Positions 17,197 through 25,732 of a stretch of DNA of 64,000 nucleotides are shown one piece after another. Position 1 is the first letter of the stretch. Each line of letters begins with the position of its first letter. Both the position numbers and the translations under genes were made by a program. Where the stretch lies: the NCBI RefSeq assembly GCF_000721075.1, contig NZ_JOEQ01000019.1:1-64000 (forward strand), given 5' to 3'. The notes beneath the pieces are model-generated. The model made no database searches. It was not told the origin of the DNA and was given only the letters and a program-made list of their open reading frames with translations. This DNA is from Streptosporangium amethystogenes (GTDB lineage: Bacteria > Actinomycetota > Actinomycetes > Streptosporangiales > Streptosporangiaceae).

Positions 17197-18477
17197 TCAC
17201 CCCGCCGGAGGGGCCGCGACGAGCGGGGCGCGTACCTGCGTGCGGGGTGGCCGCCGGGTGGCGCGCAGGTCGGTCAGAGCCTCGCTCAGCTGGTCCAGTG
17301 AGGCCGAGATCCAGGGCAGTTCCAGGGGGTCGGGAGCACCGAGCGCGGCCAGCCGACGCCGCGTCGTCTCGCCGTACAGAAGGCTGGTCGCCACCCGCAC
17401 CCGCAGGGCCGCCGGGTCGTCGCCGAAGGCGTGGCCGGGGAGCACCCCGACGCCGTGCCGGTCGAGCAGATACGCCGACAGGTCGGCGGAGGACGCGAAG
17501 TCCAGCCCGGTGAAGTCGGGGTAGAGGTAGAAGCCGCCCTGCGGCGCGTGCACCCTTACGCCCGCACGGACGAGCCGCTCGTGCACCGCCCGCGCCACCG
17601 TGCCGTGCAACCTGCGGCTCTCACCGATCCGCTCGACGAGCTCCGGCGGTTCGGTGTACGCGTACGCCGCCGCCTGCTGGACGGGTGCGGCCGGGCTGGA
17701 CCAGATCTCGCTTGCGACCGCCAGCAGCCGGTCACGCAGCCCCGCGGACGGGAGCCGGGCCACACCGATCCGCCAGCCGCCCAGGGCCAGGCTCTTGCTG
17801 AGCCCACTGGTGATCACGGTCCGTTCGGGGGCCACGTCGGCGGGGCTGAGAAAGCCGGTGGCCGGGGAGTGGACCAGGTCGCGGTAGATCTCGTCGGAAA
17901 TGATCGTGAGGTCGAGCTCGCGGGCGACCTCGGCGATCCGCCGGATCGTGGGCGCCCCGGCCAGCGTGCCGCTGGGATTGTCGGGCAGTGTGACCAGCAG
18001 CGAACGTACGTCGCGTCCCTGGGCGCGGGCGTGCGTGACCGCCGCCGCCACGCGCTCGGGGTCGGGCACCCCACCCTCGCCGTCGGGCGCGGGAACGAGC
18101 AGGGAACGCGCCCCGACCAGGTCGGCCTGGGCGGCGTAGCTGACCCAGCTCGGCATCGGCAGCACGATGTCACCGCCGATCGCCAGTAGCAGGCCGTACA
18201 GCAGGGGTTTGCTCCCGGGGCCGCAGACCACCAGTTCCGGGTCGGTGGGCAGGCCCCGCCGCGACCAGTAGCCGGAGGCCGCCTCGCGCAGCACCGGCGC
18301 GCCGGCGACAGGTCCGTACCCGTTGTGCCCGGACGCCGCGGCCAGCCGCTCGCGCAGAGCCGGATGAACGGGCAGCCCCGCCTCTCCGAAGGCCAGGTGC
18401 AGCACGCGCTCCCCGGCGAGCCGTCTTCGCTCGATGTCCTCGTTGGCCGCCAACGTGGCGGAAAGGGTGACGTTCAT
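17197..18477 (-). CDS. Class I/II PLP-dependent aminotransferase
   Basis: 426 residues from ATG 18477 with GGGAGG upstream. PLP-binding residues can be read: Asn167 (LPDNPSGT), Asp195 and Tyr198 (ISDEIYRD), Lys228 in SGLSKSLAL, and an arginine in the GWRIG loop just after. The N-terminal half (GYGPVAGAPVLREA) fits fold type I. A C-terminal extension of about 40 residues ends in a Pro/Ala tail. The divergent LysR gene 99 bp away probably regulates it. The substrate is unknown. Confidence 0.87.
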   Translation of the reverse strand: MNVTLSATLAANEDIERRRLAGERVLHLAFGEAGLPVHPALRERLAAASGHNGYGPVAGAPVLREAASGYWSRRGLPTDPELVVCGPGSKPLLYGLLLAIGGDIVLPMPSWVSYAAQADLVGARSLLVPAPDGEGGVPDPERVAAAVTHARAQGRDVRSLLVTLPDNPSGTLAGAPTIRRIAEVARELDLTIISDEIYRDLVHSPATGFLSPADVAPERTVITSGLSKSLALGGWRIGVARLPSAGLRDRLLAVASEIWSSPAAPVQQAAAYAYTEPPELVERIGESRRLHGTVARAVHERLVRAGVRVHAPQGGFYLYPDFTGLDFASSADLSAYLLDRHGVGVLPGHAFGDDPAALRVRVATSLLYGETTRRRLAALGAPDPLELPWISASLDQLSEALTDLRATRRPPRTQVRAPLVAAPPAG

Positions 18478-18500
18478 CGTGAGGTTCCCTCCCTCGTTGC

Positions 18501-18575
18501 GGAACGTTCCCAACCCTGATGAGGTAGGGGCGTAAGGACAAGCTTCGGTTCTCGCGGGTGGGCATAAGGAAAGCT
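18501..18575. promoter_or_regulatory. LysR-type operator region
   Basis: The 99-bp divergent gap contains the perfect palindrome GGAACGTTCC (18501-18510), flanked by GTTGC and CCAAC, and a direct repeat TAAGGACAAGCTT (18533-18545)/TAAGGAAAGCT (18565-18575) that ends just before the LysR ATG. These are candidates for the LysR recognition and activation sites. Confidence 0.4.
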
Positions 18576-18576
18576 G

Positions 18577-19512
18577 ATGCTTGATTTGCGGAGACTCGCG
18601 CTGATCTGCGAATTCGCCCGCCGGGGCAGCATCGCCGCCACCGCGGCATCCCTGGGTTACAGCCCCTCGGCGGTCTCCCAGCAGCTGGCCGCGCTGGAGC
18701 GCCAGGCCGGGACCGCGTTGATCGACAGGACCGCCAGGAGCGCGGAGCTGACCGACGCGGGGCGCCGCCTGGTCGAGCACGCCGAGCGCATCCTGGCCAT
18801 GGTGGAGAGTGCCGAGTCCGACCTGTCGGCCCAGGCCGTCACCCCGGCGGGACGGGTCACGGTGACCGCTTTCCCCACCGCCGCGGTGGCCTTCGCGCCC
18901 GCGCTGACCAGGACGCTCCGCCGGCACGGCGAGATCACCCTGCGAATGGGGCAGGGACGCTCGGGGCGCGGGATGCGCGAGGTGCAGTCCGGCGAGGTGG
19001 ACATCGCTCTGATCGATGACTGGTACGGCGGCATACGCGAACCGGACACCATGCGGGTCTTCCCGCTGCTGCGCGATCCGCTGGTGCTCGTGGTGCCGCG
19101 CACGCACCGGCTCGCCTCCCCCGACGTCCCGGTCGACCTGCGCGAGCTGAGGGAGGAGCCTTGGATGGCCACCCCGGACGGCGAGCCCTCCCGGCTGGCG
19201 GTGGACCGGCTGATGGCCGACGTCGGTGGCCACCGGCCGGTGCCCTGGGAGTTCGAAGGACTGAGCACGATCATCGGTCTGGTCGCCAAGGGCATCGGCA
19301 TCGCTGCCGTTCCCGCCCTGGCGCTGGCCGCGGGCGTCCGGGGCATCGCCGTCCGCCGGCTGCCTGGCCCGCCGGTCGGCCGGACCGTCCACGCCGTCGC
19401 CCGATCCTCCAGCGTTCACCGTCCTGCCGTCTCCGTCACCCTCAGGGCCGTCCACGTCGCCGCCAGGCTCCTCGCCGCCGACCTGGAGGCGGTCGAGCCC
19501 GTGCCCAGATGA
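18577..19512 (+). CDS. LysR family transcriptional regulator
   Basis: 311 residues. The N-terminal helix-turn-helix runs from LRRLALICEFARRGSIA through GYSPSAVSQQLAALERQ to LTDAGRRL, the standard LysR pattern. The effector domain begins near TVTAFPTAA and contains PLVLVVPRTHRLA and GLVAKGIGIAAVPAL, both typical. The gene is divergent from the aminotransferase, its likely target. Confidence 0.9.
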   Translation: MLDLRRLALICEFARRGSIAATAASLGYSPSAVSQQLAALERQAGTALIDRTARSAELTDAGRRLVEHAERILAMVESAESDLSAQAVTPAGRVTVTAFPTAAVAFAPALTRTLRRHGEITLRMGQGRSGRGMREVQSGEVDIALIDDWYGGIREPDTMRVFPLLRDPLVLVVPRTHRLASPDVPVDLRELREEPWMATPDGEPSRLAVDRLMADVGGHRPVPWEFEGLSTIIGLVAKGIGIAAVPALALAAGVRGIAVRRLPGPPVGRTVHAVARSSSVHRPAVSVTLRAVHVAARLLAADLEAVEPVPR

Positions 19513-19566
19513 CGCCCCCGGGTCCACCGGAAGACGGTCGCGCTCCCCTGCCGGTAACGTCGGCGC

Positions 19567-20235
19567 ATGCCTCCCTCCTACGCGCTAGAGCGATTGCTGA
19601 ACGACGGCGGTGCCAAGCTGGTCGCCGGGGTGGACGAGGTCGGGCGCGGAGCCTGGGCGGGCCCGGTGGCGGTCTGCGCCGTGGTCACCGACCTGTCGGA
19701 ACCGCCCGCCGGCCTCACCGACTCCAAACTGCTCACTCCCGCCCGCCGCGTCGCCATGATCTCCGAGATCACCGCCTGGGCGGCAGGTATCGGGTACGGC
19801 GAGGCGTCCCACGAGGAGATCGACGCGCTCGGGATGACCGAGGCCTTGCGCAGGGCGGCCAGGAGGGCGCTGGCCGGGCTTCCCAACCGGCCCGACGTGG
19901 TCGTGCTGGACGGCAAACACGACTATCTGGGGGCGCCCTGGCCGGTCCGGTGCGAGGTCAAGGGGGACCTGTCCTGTGTCTCCGTGGCCGCGGCCTCCGT
20001 GATCGCGAAGGTTCGCAGGGACGGCTACATGGCCTCGCTGGGCTTCTCCGAGTACGGGTTCGCCGAGAACGCGGGTTACCCCTCCCCGGTCCACCAGGCG
20101 GCCCTGGCCGAGCTCGGCCCGACGGAGCACCATCGCCTGTCCTGGTCGTACCTGGACGATCTGCCCCGCTGGCGCCACCTCAAGAGGCACCGCAACCCAC
20201 TGGCCGGTGAGGGCCAGCTCGACCTCTTCGGCTAG
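19567..20235 (+). CDS. rnhB: Ribonuclease HII
   Basis: 222 residues. The active-site motif [14 protein letters not shown] carries Asp23 and Glu24; [10 protein letters not shown] gives Asp115, and [22 protein letters not shown] gives Asp134 with the conserved Ser/Ala block. [13 protein letters not shown] is also diagnostic. The enzyme cleaves RNA in RNA-DNA hybrids and removes single ribonucleotides from DNA. Length is normal. No rplS or lepB neighbour is seen, unlike many actinomycetes. Confidence 0.96.
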   Translation: MPPSYALERLLNDGGAKLVAGVDEVGRGAWAGPVAVCAVVTDLSEPPAGLTDSKLLTPARRVAMISEITAWAAGIGYGEASHEEIDALGMTEALRRAARRALAGLPNRPDVVVLDGKHDYLGAPWPVRCEVKGDLSCVSVAAASVIAKVRRDGYMASLGFSEYGFAENAGYPSPVHQAALAELGPTEHHRLSWSYLDDLPRWRHLKRHRNPLAGEGQLDLFG

Positions 20236-20261
20236 CGGCGGACATCGGACATCATCGAAGA

Positions 20262-21296
20262 GTGCGAATCGGAGTCTTCCTGGTCGCGGCGGGATTTCCC
20301 GGACGGCAACCGGGAGAGGTGCTGCGCGACACCGTGGACGCGGTCGTGGCCGCGGAGGAGGCGGGATTCGATGACGCGTGGATCGCCGAGCACCACTTCA
20401 TGTCGTACGGCGTCTGCCCGTCGGCGGCGACGCTGGCCGGTGTGGCACTGGGGCGCACCGCCAGGATCAGGGTCGGGACGGCGGTGAGCGTCCTGTCCAC
20501 CCGGCATCCGGTGGATCTGGCCGAGCAGGCGGCGATCCTCGACCAGGTCTCCGGGGGCCGGTTCGCCCTGGGGGTGGGCAGGGGCGGGCCGTGGGTGGAC
20601 CTGGAGGTGTTCGGTACGGGCCTGGCAAGGTTCGAGCGCGGCTTCCGCGAGTCGCTCGACCTGCTGTGCGAGGCGCTCTCGCGTGACACGCTCTCCGCGA
20701 GCGGGGAGTTCTTCAACTTCAGGCAGGTGCCGATGGTGCCGGCGGCCCGGCTCAGGCCGGTTGTCGCGTGCACCTCGCCCGCGACCGTGCGGATCGCCGC
20801 CGAACGCGGGTTGCCGATGCTGCTGGGCATGCATGTCGGGGATCGGGAGAAGGCGGCCATGCTCCGTGAGTACGGCACGCTGGCGGCCCGCCCGCCGTCA
20901 CCGTCCGGTCATGTCGCGGCGGCGGTGGGTTACGTGGCCGACACGACGGAGCGGGCTGTGCGGGAGATGCGGAAGGCCATGCCGCGCTGGCTGGAGCCGG
21001 GTCTCGCGGGATACGTACCGGTGGACGGGCGGGCGCGGCCGGTGCGCGACATCGGGGAGTACGTGGACTTCCTCTGCGGGACGCATCCGGTCGGCTCGCC
21101 AGACCTCTGCGTGGCGAGGATCGAGCGGACCGCCGAGGTCACCGGCCTGCGGCACCTGATCCTCATGGTGGAGGGGGCGGGCGATCGCGCCCGCACCCTT
21201 GAGAACATCAGACGGTTGGGAGCCGAGGTGCTGCCCAGGCTCTCCGGCCGTGCCCGCCGGGTACGGCGGGCACGGGGAGGAACGGCCTCGGGGTGA
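20262..21296 (+). CDS. LLM-class F420-type oxidoreductase
   Basis: 344 residues from GTG 20262. Typical luciferase-like features: EEAGFDDAWIAEHHF (the EHHF pattern), IRVGTAVSVLSTRHPVDLAEQ and GGRFALGVGRGGPWVDLEVFG. The arrangement is closest to alkanal monooxygenase-like F420 enzymes. It follows rnhB by 26 bp and may be read with it. The substrate is unknown. The C-terminus ends in a short basic tail. Confidence 0.85.
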   Translation: MRIGVFLVAAGFPGRQPGEVLRDTVDAVVAAEEAGFDDAWIAEHHFMSYGVCPSAATLAGVALGRTARIRVGTAVSVLSTRHPVDLAEQAAILDQVSGGRFALGVGRGGPWVDLEVFGTGLARFERGFRESLDLLCEALSRDTLSASGEFFNFRQVPMVPAARLRPVVACTSPATVRIAAERGLPMLLGMHVGDREKAAMLREYGTLAARPPSPSGHVAAAVGYVADTTERAVREMRKAMPRWLEPGLAGYVPVDGRARPVRDIGEYVDFLCGTHPVGSPDLCVARIERTAEVTGLRHLILMVEGAGDRARTLENIRRLGAEVLPRLSGRARRVRRARGGTASG

Positions 21297-21304
21297 GGCC
21301 GCCG

Positions 21305-21691
21305 TCAGCAGTCGACAAGCTCGGGCGTCTGGTTGAGGATCTGAGACCTGGCGGTGATGAACTCCGCGTGGGCCCCGGCGGCGGCCGGGTCGAAGACCGC
21401 GACCCGGTGGCAGTTCTGGAAGGCCAGCCGCACCCCGAAGTGCCGCTCCAGGGCGCCACGCATGGCGTCGCTGGCGAGCGCGCGCAGGAGCTGGCCGCGG
21501 GCGGCCTCGTCCGGTGGCGGCACGGTGTTGTCGGCGAATTCGGCACCGGTATGTTCACGCTGTTCGACCAGGTCGCTGATCAGCGACCAGGCGTAGGGCA
21601 GTGAGTCTCTGACGCAGGTGACAAAAGCCGCGTCGTCCACCTCACCGGTCCTGGCCTGGTCGAGAAGATCGTTCGAAACGGTCAGCGACAT
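21305..21691 (-). CDS. SCO5389-like conserved actinobacterial protein
   Basis: 128 residues. The sequence MSLTVSNDLLDQA, DSLPYAWSLISDLV and RHFGVRLAFQNCHRVAVF matches my memory of the SCO5389 family, short proteins found across filamentous actinomycetes with no known role; I cannot verify this by search. No membrane segment or signal is present. The gene lies 63 bp downstream of the MinD-like ATPase gene on the same strand. Confidence 0.7.
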   Translation of the reverse strand: MSLTVSNDLLDQARTGEVDDAAFVTCVRDSLPYAWSLISDLVEQREHTGAEFADNTVPPPDEAARGQLLRALASDAMRGALERHFGVRLAFQNCHRVAVFDPAAAGAHAEFITARSQILNQTPELVDC

Positions 21692-21754
21692 ACTGCGTTC
21701 TCCTCTCGGAAGGGGATCAATCAGACACTAGGTCGGGCATGGTGATCGCTCCAT

Positions 21755-22720
21755 CTAGCGGGAGAGCGACACTCGCGTGGGCCCGAAGACGAAGTCGGGG
21801 TCGATCTGAGCCGCCAGATCCTCGCCCGTGGCCCTGTTGGCCCAGGCCTCGGCATTGCGGAGGTGGAACCGCACAGCCTGGTGGCCGAAGCGGTCCCAGT
21901 CCTTCTCCTGGGCGTCGAGATGGTCGAGGAGCGTGCCCAGAGCCCGGGAGTTGGCCACCTCAAGGTCGGAGAGGGTGAAGGGGCGGCCCTGCTCCATCGC
22001 GCGGATCGCCGCGGAGTGCTCCAGGCAGACGAGCAGGTCGGCGCCGACCTGCTCGCGCAGGAACGACACGTCCCCGGGGCCGTGGATCTTGTTGCCCACC
22101 ACCGCGATCGGCACACCGTAGTCGGCGGCGTAGTCACGGTACTGCCGGTAGACGCTCACACCCTGGCGGGTCGGCTCGACCACCAGGAAGGTCATGTCGA
22201 AGCGGGTGAACAGCCCTGAGGCGAAGGAGTCGGCCCCGGCCGTCATGTCGACCACGACGTACTCACCCGCGCCATCGAGCAGATGGTTGAGATACAGCTC
22301 CACGGCGCCGACCTTGGAGTGGTAGCACGCCACTCCCAGGTCATCCTCGCTGAACGGCCCGGTGACCATCAGCAGGGGCCCCTCGGGTGTGCCGGCGGCG
22401 AATCCGGCATGGATCGGGTCGTTCCGCTCGTCGAGGCGGAGCAGCCGCGAGCCGCGCCCCGGCGGGGTGGTCTTGACCATCGCCGAGGCCGAGGAGATGC
22501 GGGGGTTGTCACCTCGCAGATATTCCTTGATCTCGGTCAGGTGTGAGCCCATCGGTCTTGGCAGCGCGCCATCGGCCACTCCCAGCGCCATGCCCAGGTG
22601 CTGGTTGATGTCGGCGTCGACGGCCACCACGGGACCGCCCCGGCTTGCTGTGTATCTGGAGAACAGCGCCGACAGAGTCGTCTTGCCGCTGCCACCCTTG
22701 CCGACGAATGCCACCCTCAC
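21755..22720 (-). CDS. MinD/CooC-like P-loop ATPase
   Basis: 321 residues from GTG 22720. Deviant Walker A GKGGSGKTT (7-15) opens the protein and VVAVDADINQHLG follows, as in MinD/ParA and CooC. A second conserved segment, VVVDMTAGADSFASGLF, corresponds to switch II, and VVGNKIHG gives the adenine loop (N-K). CooC-like ATPases help insert metals such as nickel; MinD-like ones position proteins. A Zur-like box sits in its promoter region, so a metal role is a hypothesis only. Confidence 0.82.
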   Translation of the reverse strand: MRVAFVGKGGSGKTTLSALFSRYTASRGGPVVAVDADINQHLGMALGVADGALPRPMGSHLTEIKEYLRGDNPRISSASAMVKTTPPGRGSRLLRLDERNDPIHAGFAAGTPEGPLLMVTGPFSEDDLGVACYHSKVGAVELYLNHLLDGAGEYVVVDMTAGADSFASGLFTRFDMTFLVVEPTRQGVSVYRQYRDYAADYGVPIAVVGNKIHGPGDVSFLREQVGADLLVCLEHSAAIRAMEQGRPFTLSDLEVANSRALGTLLDHLDAQEKDWDRFGHQAVRFHLRNAEAWANRATGEDLAAQIDPDFVFGPTRVSLSR

Positions 22721-23094
22721 GACGACGATCCAATCTGGTTATGAAAATCATTGCAACTCTTGCGGGGGGACCATCATGCCACGGGGGCGAGGGCGCGGGG
22801 CGGGTATCGCCGAGCGGGGTGGGGGCTGCGTACACGGATGAAAGTGGTCTCTCATGACAAGTACGGATGTGAGTCCTGAGGGAAAACACCTGCCATGTCA
22901 TGACCGGTGCCGAAGGTCCGCCGTTACCGCTTCGCTCCTTCCTGTATGGACTCGGCGACGGCCTTGGGCGTGGGCAGGGCAGATGTTTGCCATCGGCTCC
23001 GGTGAGATCCCGGCCGCCCGGGTATCCCACCCCGAGTCGGTTGATCTTGAGCCCCCCGGCGGGATCGTGGACAAAGGGTCAGCAAGGGGCTTTG
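22721..23094. other. Long divergent intergenic region
   Basis: 374 bp between the ATPase and the LPFTG protein. Besides the Zur-like box it contains TCATGACA (22853-22860) and its reverse complement TGTCATGA (22894-22901). The frame of the LPFTG gene is open from 22900 but that part lacks a signal peptide order, so I treat it as leader. I recognise no known riboswitch. Confidence 0.4.
22742..22756. promoter_or_regulatory. Zur/Fur-like box before the MinD-like ATPase
   Basis: TGAAAATCATTGCAA matches the actinobacterial zinc-repressor consensus (TGAAAATCATTTTCA, from memory) at 12 of 15 positions. It lies 22 bp upstream of the ATPase start, where a repressor would block transcription. Confidence 0.35.
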
Positions 23095-24939
23095 GTGGTA
23101 GGTACCGATACCTGGTCACGTCGCGTTTCCAAGCGGCGAGCCGACGGGTTCACCGCGTGGGGGGTCGCGCTCGCGATGCTCGCGACGCCGTTGGTCGTGT
23201 CCGCCCCGCCCCGGGCCGGGACGGAGACGCCACCGTCCCAGCCGGCCACCACGACGTCTCCGCAGCGGTCGGAGGTCGGCGAGAGAGCCCCGTCCGCTCC
23301 GGAGGTGGGGGGTGGGGCCACTGAGACGGCCTCGCCCGTTCTCGCCAAGTCTGGTGGGAGGTCCTTGCCCGATCCGGTGGAGGCGGCGGAGGCGAGGGTC
23401 GAGATCACCAAGACGGCCTCGCCCGTTCTCGCCAAGCCCGGACAGAAGATCACCTACACCGTCGAACTGCGCAACGCCGGTGACGTCGACCGGCCGGACT
23501 TCGGCTTCACCGACGACCTGTCAGGCGTGCTCGACGACGCGGACTTCGACCACGACGAGTCGGCCACCTCGGGCACCGTCTCCTTCGCCGGGTCCAGGGT
23601 GACCTGGTCGGGTGACGTGGCCGCCGGCCAGACGGTGACGGTCACCTACGGAGTCACGGTGAACGACCCTCCGGCGGGGGACATGCGGCTCTCTGGTGAA
23701 CTGGTCGGTGGCGAGGACTCCAACTGCGAGGCCGGTTCCACCGATCCCGCCTGCGGCGACCTCGACGAGCCCGGCCTGCCGCTGCTGTACGTCCTCATGA
23801 CCGCGGACCGGGAGACGGTCGATCCCGGCGAGGTGGTCGCGTACACGGTCACCGTCGGCAATGTCGGCACCGCCGCCTATCAGGGCGCCGCGCTCACCGG
23901 GGAACTCTCCCGGGTGCTCGACGACGCGATCTACAACGGCGACGCGCGGGCCACGGACGGAACCGTCTCGTACGGCGCGTCGAAGCTGGCCTGGACCGGT
24001 GACATCCCGGCGGGCGAGACGGTCACGATCACCTACAGCGTGACCGTGAACACCCCTGACACCGGGGACCGGGTGCTGGACAGCGCCGTCCAGGCTCGCG
24101 GGGGCGGGACGAACTGCCCCGGTCCGGTGCCGGGCCCGGCCGGGCCCGGGGAGCCCGTTCCTGTGACGGGCCTCGGCTGTGCGCAGCGGGTCGCGGTGGA
24201 GGGGGTGACGATCAGCAGGACGCTCGTGCCGGAGGAGCCCGAGGCGGGTGACACCGTGACCTACACGATCACGGTAACCAACCCGGGGCGGATCGTGTAC
24301 CCCGGAGCCCGCCTCACGGACGATCTGTCGGGGGTGCTCGACGACGCGGTGTTCGACGATGTGGAGGCCTCCTCGGGCACCGTCAGCTACGCCGAGCCGA
24401 TGCTCGACTGGCGGGGTGACATTCCGGTGGAGTCCGCGGTGACGATCACCTACCGCGTCACGGTGGGCGACCCTCCGTTGGGCGACTCCGCGCTGCGCGA
24501 CGAGGTGGTGGGCGTGAAGCCCGAGTCCAACTGCGCCGCGGGGTCGACCGATCCTGACTGCGGGACGGAGCCGGTGGGGATAGCCCCAGCACGGGTGCCG
24601 GCATCGGAGGCCGGCGCCGGCCCGGAACCGGATGCCGTCACCGATCCTGTACCGGAGGCGGTACCGGTCCCCGGCCGGGAACCGGTGCCGTCGCCCGGTT
24701 CCGATCTGGTGCCGATCCCTTCGCCCAAGCGGGTGACCGAGCGGTCTCCCACGCCGTCGTACGGGCCGGGCTGGGAGCGGCCCCTGCCGATTCCCTGTCC
24801 CGTCGGCGGGCCCTGCCTGGGACCGGGCCGTCCCGCGCTGCCGTTCACGGGCCTGCCGCTCGGACCGGTCCTGGCGGGGTTCCTGCTCCTCGGCCTCGGA
24901 CTGGCGCCGCGGCTGTGCCGCCGGCGCGGGACGTGTTGA
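23095..24939 (+). CDS. Sortase-anchored surface protein with three DUF11 repeats
   Basis: 614 residues from GTG 23095, chosen because AAGGGG lies about 6 nt upstream and because the signal peptide (basic start, then AWGVALAMLATPLVVS at 21-36) is then properly placed. Three DUF11-type beta-sandwich repeats follow (about 102-221, 232-362 and 371-490), each with TYTVELRNAG-like and TYGVTV-like strands and a pair of Cys. A Pro-rich spacer (500-580) leads to LPFTG (582-586), a hydrophobic helix and RRRGTC. This is the sorting signal of a cell-wall-anchored protein. No sortase gene is in the window. Confidence 0.88.
   Translation: MVGTDTWSRRVSKRRADGFTAWGVALAMLATPLVVSAPPRAGTETPPSQPATTTSPQRSEVGERAPSAPEVGGGATETASPVLAKSGGRSLPDPVEAAEARVEITKTASPVLAKPGQKITYTVELRNAGDVDRPDFGFTDDLSGVLDDADFDHDESATSGTVSFAGSRVTWSGDVAAGQTVTVTYGVTVNDPPAGDMRLSGELVGGEDSNCEAGSTDPACGDLDEPGLPLLYVLMTADRETVDPGEVVAYTVTVGNVGTAAYQGAALTGELSRVLDDAIYNGDARATDGTVSYGASKLAWTGDIPAGETVTITYSVTVNTPDTGDRVLDSAVQARGGGTNCPGPVPGPAGPGEPVPVTGLGCAQRVAVEGVTISRTLVPEEPEAGDTVTYTITVTNPGRIVYPGARLTDDLSGVLDDAVFDDVEASSGTVSYAEPMLDWRGDIPVESAVTITYRVTVGDPPLGDSALRDEVVGVKPESNCAAGSTDPDCGTEPVGIAPARVPASEAGAGPEPDAVTDPVPEAVPVPGREPVPSPGSDLVPIPSPKRVTERSPTPSYGPGWERPLPIPCPVGGPCLGPGRPALPFTGLPLGPVLAGFLLLGLGLAPRLCRRRGTC
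23325..23436 (+). repeat. 25-bp direct repeat inside the LPFTG gene
   Basis: The same 25 bases occur at 23325-23349 and 23412-23436, 87 bp apart and in frame, giving T-A-S-P-V-L-A-K twice (residues 78-85 and 107-114). It looks like the remains of a short duplication before the first DUF11 repeat. Confidence 0.85.
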
Positions 24940-24975
24940 TGTCCCGTTCCTCAACGGAGGTCGCGAACGCGCGAC

Positions 24976-25006
24976 CGGGAGACTGAAGCCGTCAGGCGGT
25001 CTCCCG
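24976..25006. terminator. Hairpin between convergent surface-protein genes
   Basis: CGGGAGAC (24976-24983) pairs with GTCTCCCG (24999-25006), with an inner GCC/GGC pairing in the loop. It lies between the LPFTG gene and the minus-strand DUF11-like gene and probably ends both. No T tract. Confidence 0.5.
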
Positions 25007-25052
25007 TACCCGGCCTCCGGTGAGGAACACCGCACCAGGACTCTCGCGCGGG

Positions 25053-25613
25053 TCAGGCCGGCTGGGACCGGCGGCGACGGCGACGGAGCAGGAACGCGGT
25101 AGTGGCCAGCCCGGCCGCCGCGGCGGAGGCCAGTGAGATCGGCAGGACCCAGTCGGTCGTCTCCGGCGAAGCCACGGTGTTGACGTCCGTGGCGCAGACC
25201 AGCACGGGGCCGGCCGCGCTCCTGCGGGCGCAGGCAGTCGTCGCCAGGTCTCGCGCCTGCGCCCCCGCGACCGCGCCGACCTTGGCGCTCAGGTGGACGA
25301 CGGCCTCCTTTCTGGGCAGGACGTTCACGGTCCACGCCACCTTGCCCTGCTCCATGCGGCCTCCGGCGTCGGCCTTCACGAAGGTCATCGACGGCGGCAG
25401 GGACTGCACCAGGAGGATGCGTCTCAGCCGGGTGGTTCCCTGGTTGCTGATACGGAGCGTGTACGTGTTCTCCGCGCCGGGAGTGGTATCCCTCGTTCCG
25501 TCGTCGAGGGAGATGGAGAGCGAGGGGACCGGGTCACCCCAGGCGGGCTGCCATCCAACAGCGGGTATGGCGACCGCGGTGAGCAGGCCGAGGCCGGCCA
25601 GGCGACGTTTCAT
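25053..25613 (-). CDS. Exported DUF11-like protein with C-terminal membrane anchor
   Basis: 186 residues. A signal peptide (MKRRLAGLGLLTAVAIPAVG) is followed by one beta-sandwich domain with NTYTLRISNQGTTRL and VAWTVNVLPRKEAV, the DUF11 style also seen in the neighbouring LPFTG protein. Three Cys may pair. A hydrophobic helix (ISLASAAAAGLATTAFLL) and RRRRRR end anchor it in the membrane. With the neighbours it forms a small cell-surface locus. Confidence 0.8.
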   Translation of the reverse strand: MKRRLAGLGLLTAVAIPAVGWQPAWGDPVPSLSISLDDGTRDTTPGAENTYTLRISNQGTTRLRRILLVQSLPPSMTFVKADAGGRMEQGKVAWTVNVLPRKEAVVHLSAKVGAVAGAQARDLATTACARRSAAGPVLVCATDVNTVASPETTDWVLPISLASAAAAGLATTAFLLRRRRRRSQPA

Positions 25614-25732
25614 CCTCTTACCTCCGTGGTGACTCTAAGTAATCACTCCATAACAGCATTCCGGCCCTCGTGGGCGCTCTCAACGCGCCGGGTGTGTCGC
25701 TCATCGGCTGTTGTCCGCCGGTCCGTCGTCTG

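Noticed and set aside
17197..19527. A 776-codon minus-strand open frame
   Set aside because: Only the part from ATG 18477 matches a protein family; the rest is antisense to the LysR gene and is open because of high GC.
23521..25335. 604-codon minus frame across the LPFTG gene
   Set aside because: Antisense to a protein with signal peptide, repeats and sorting signal.
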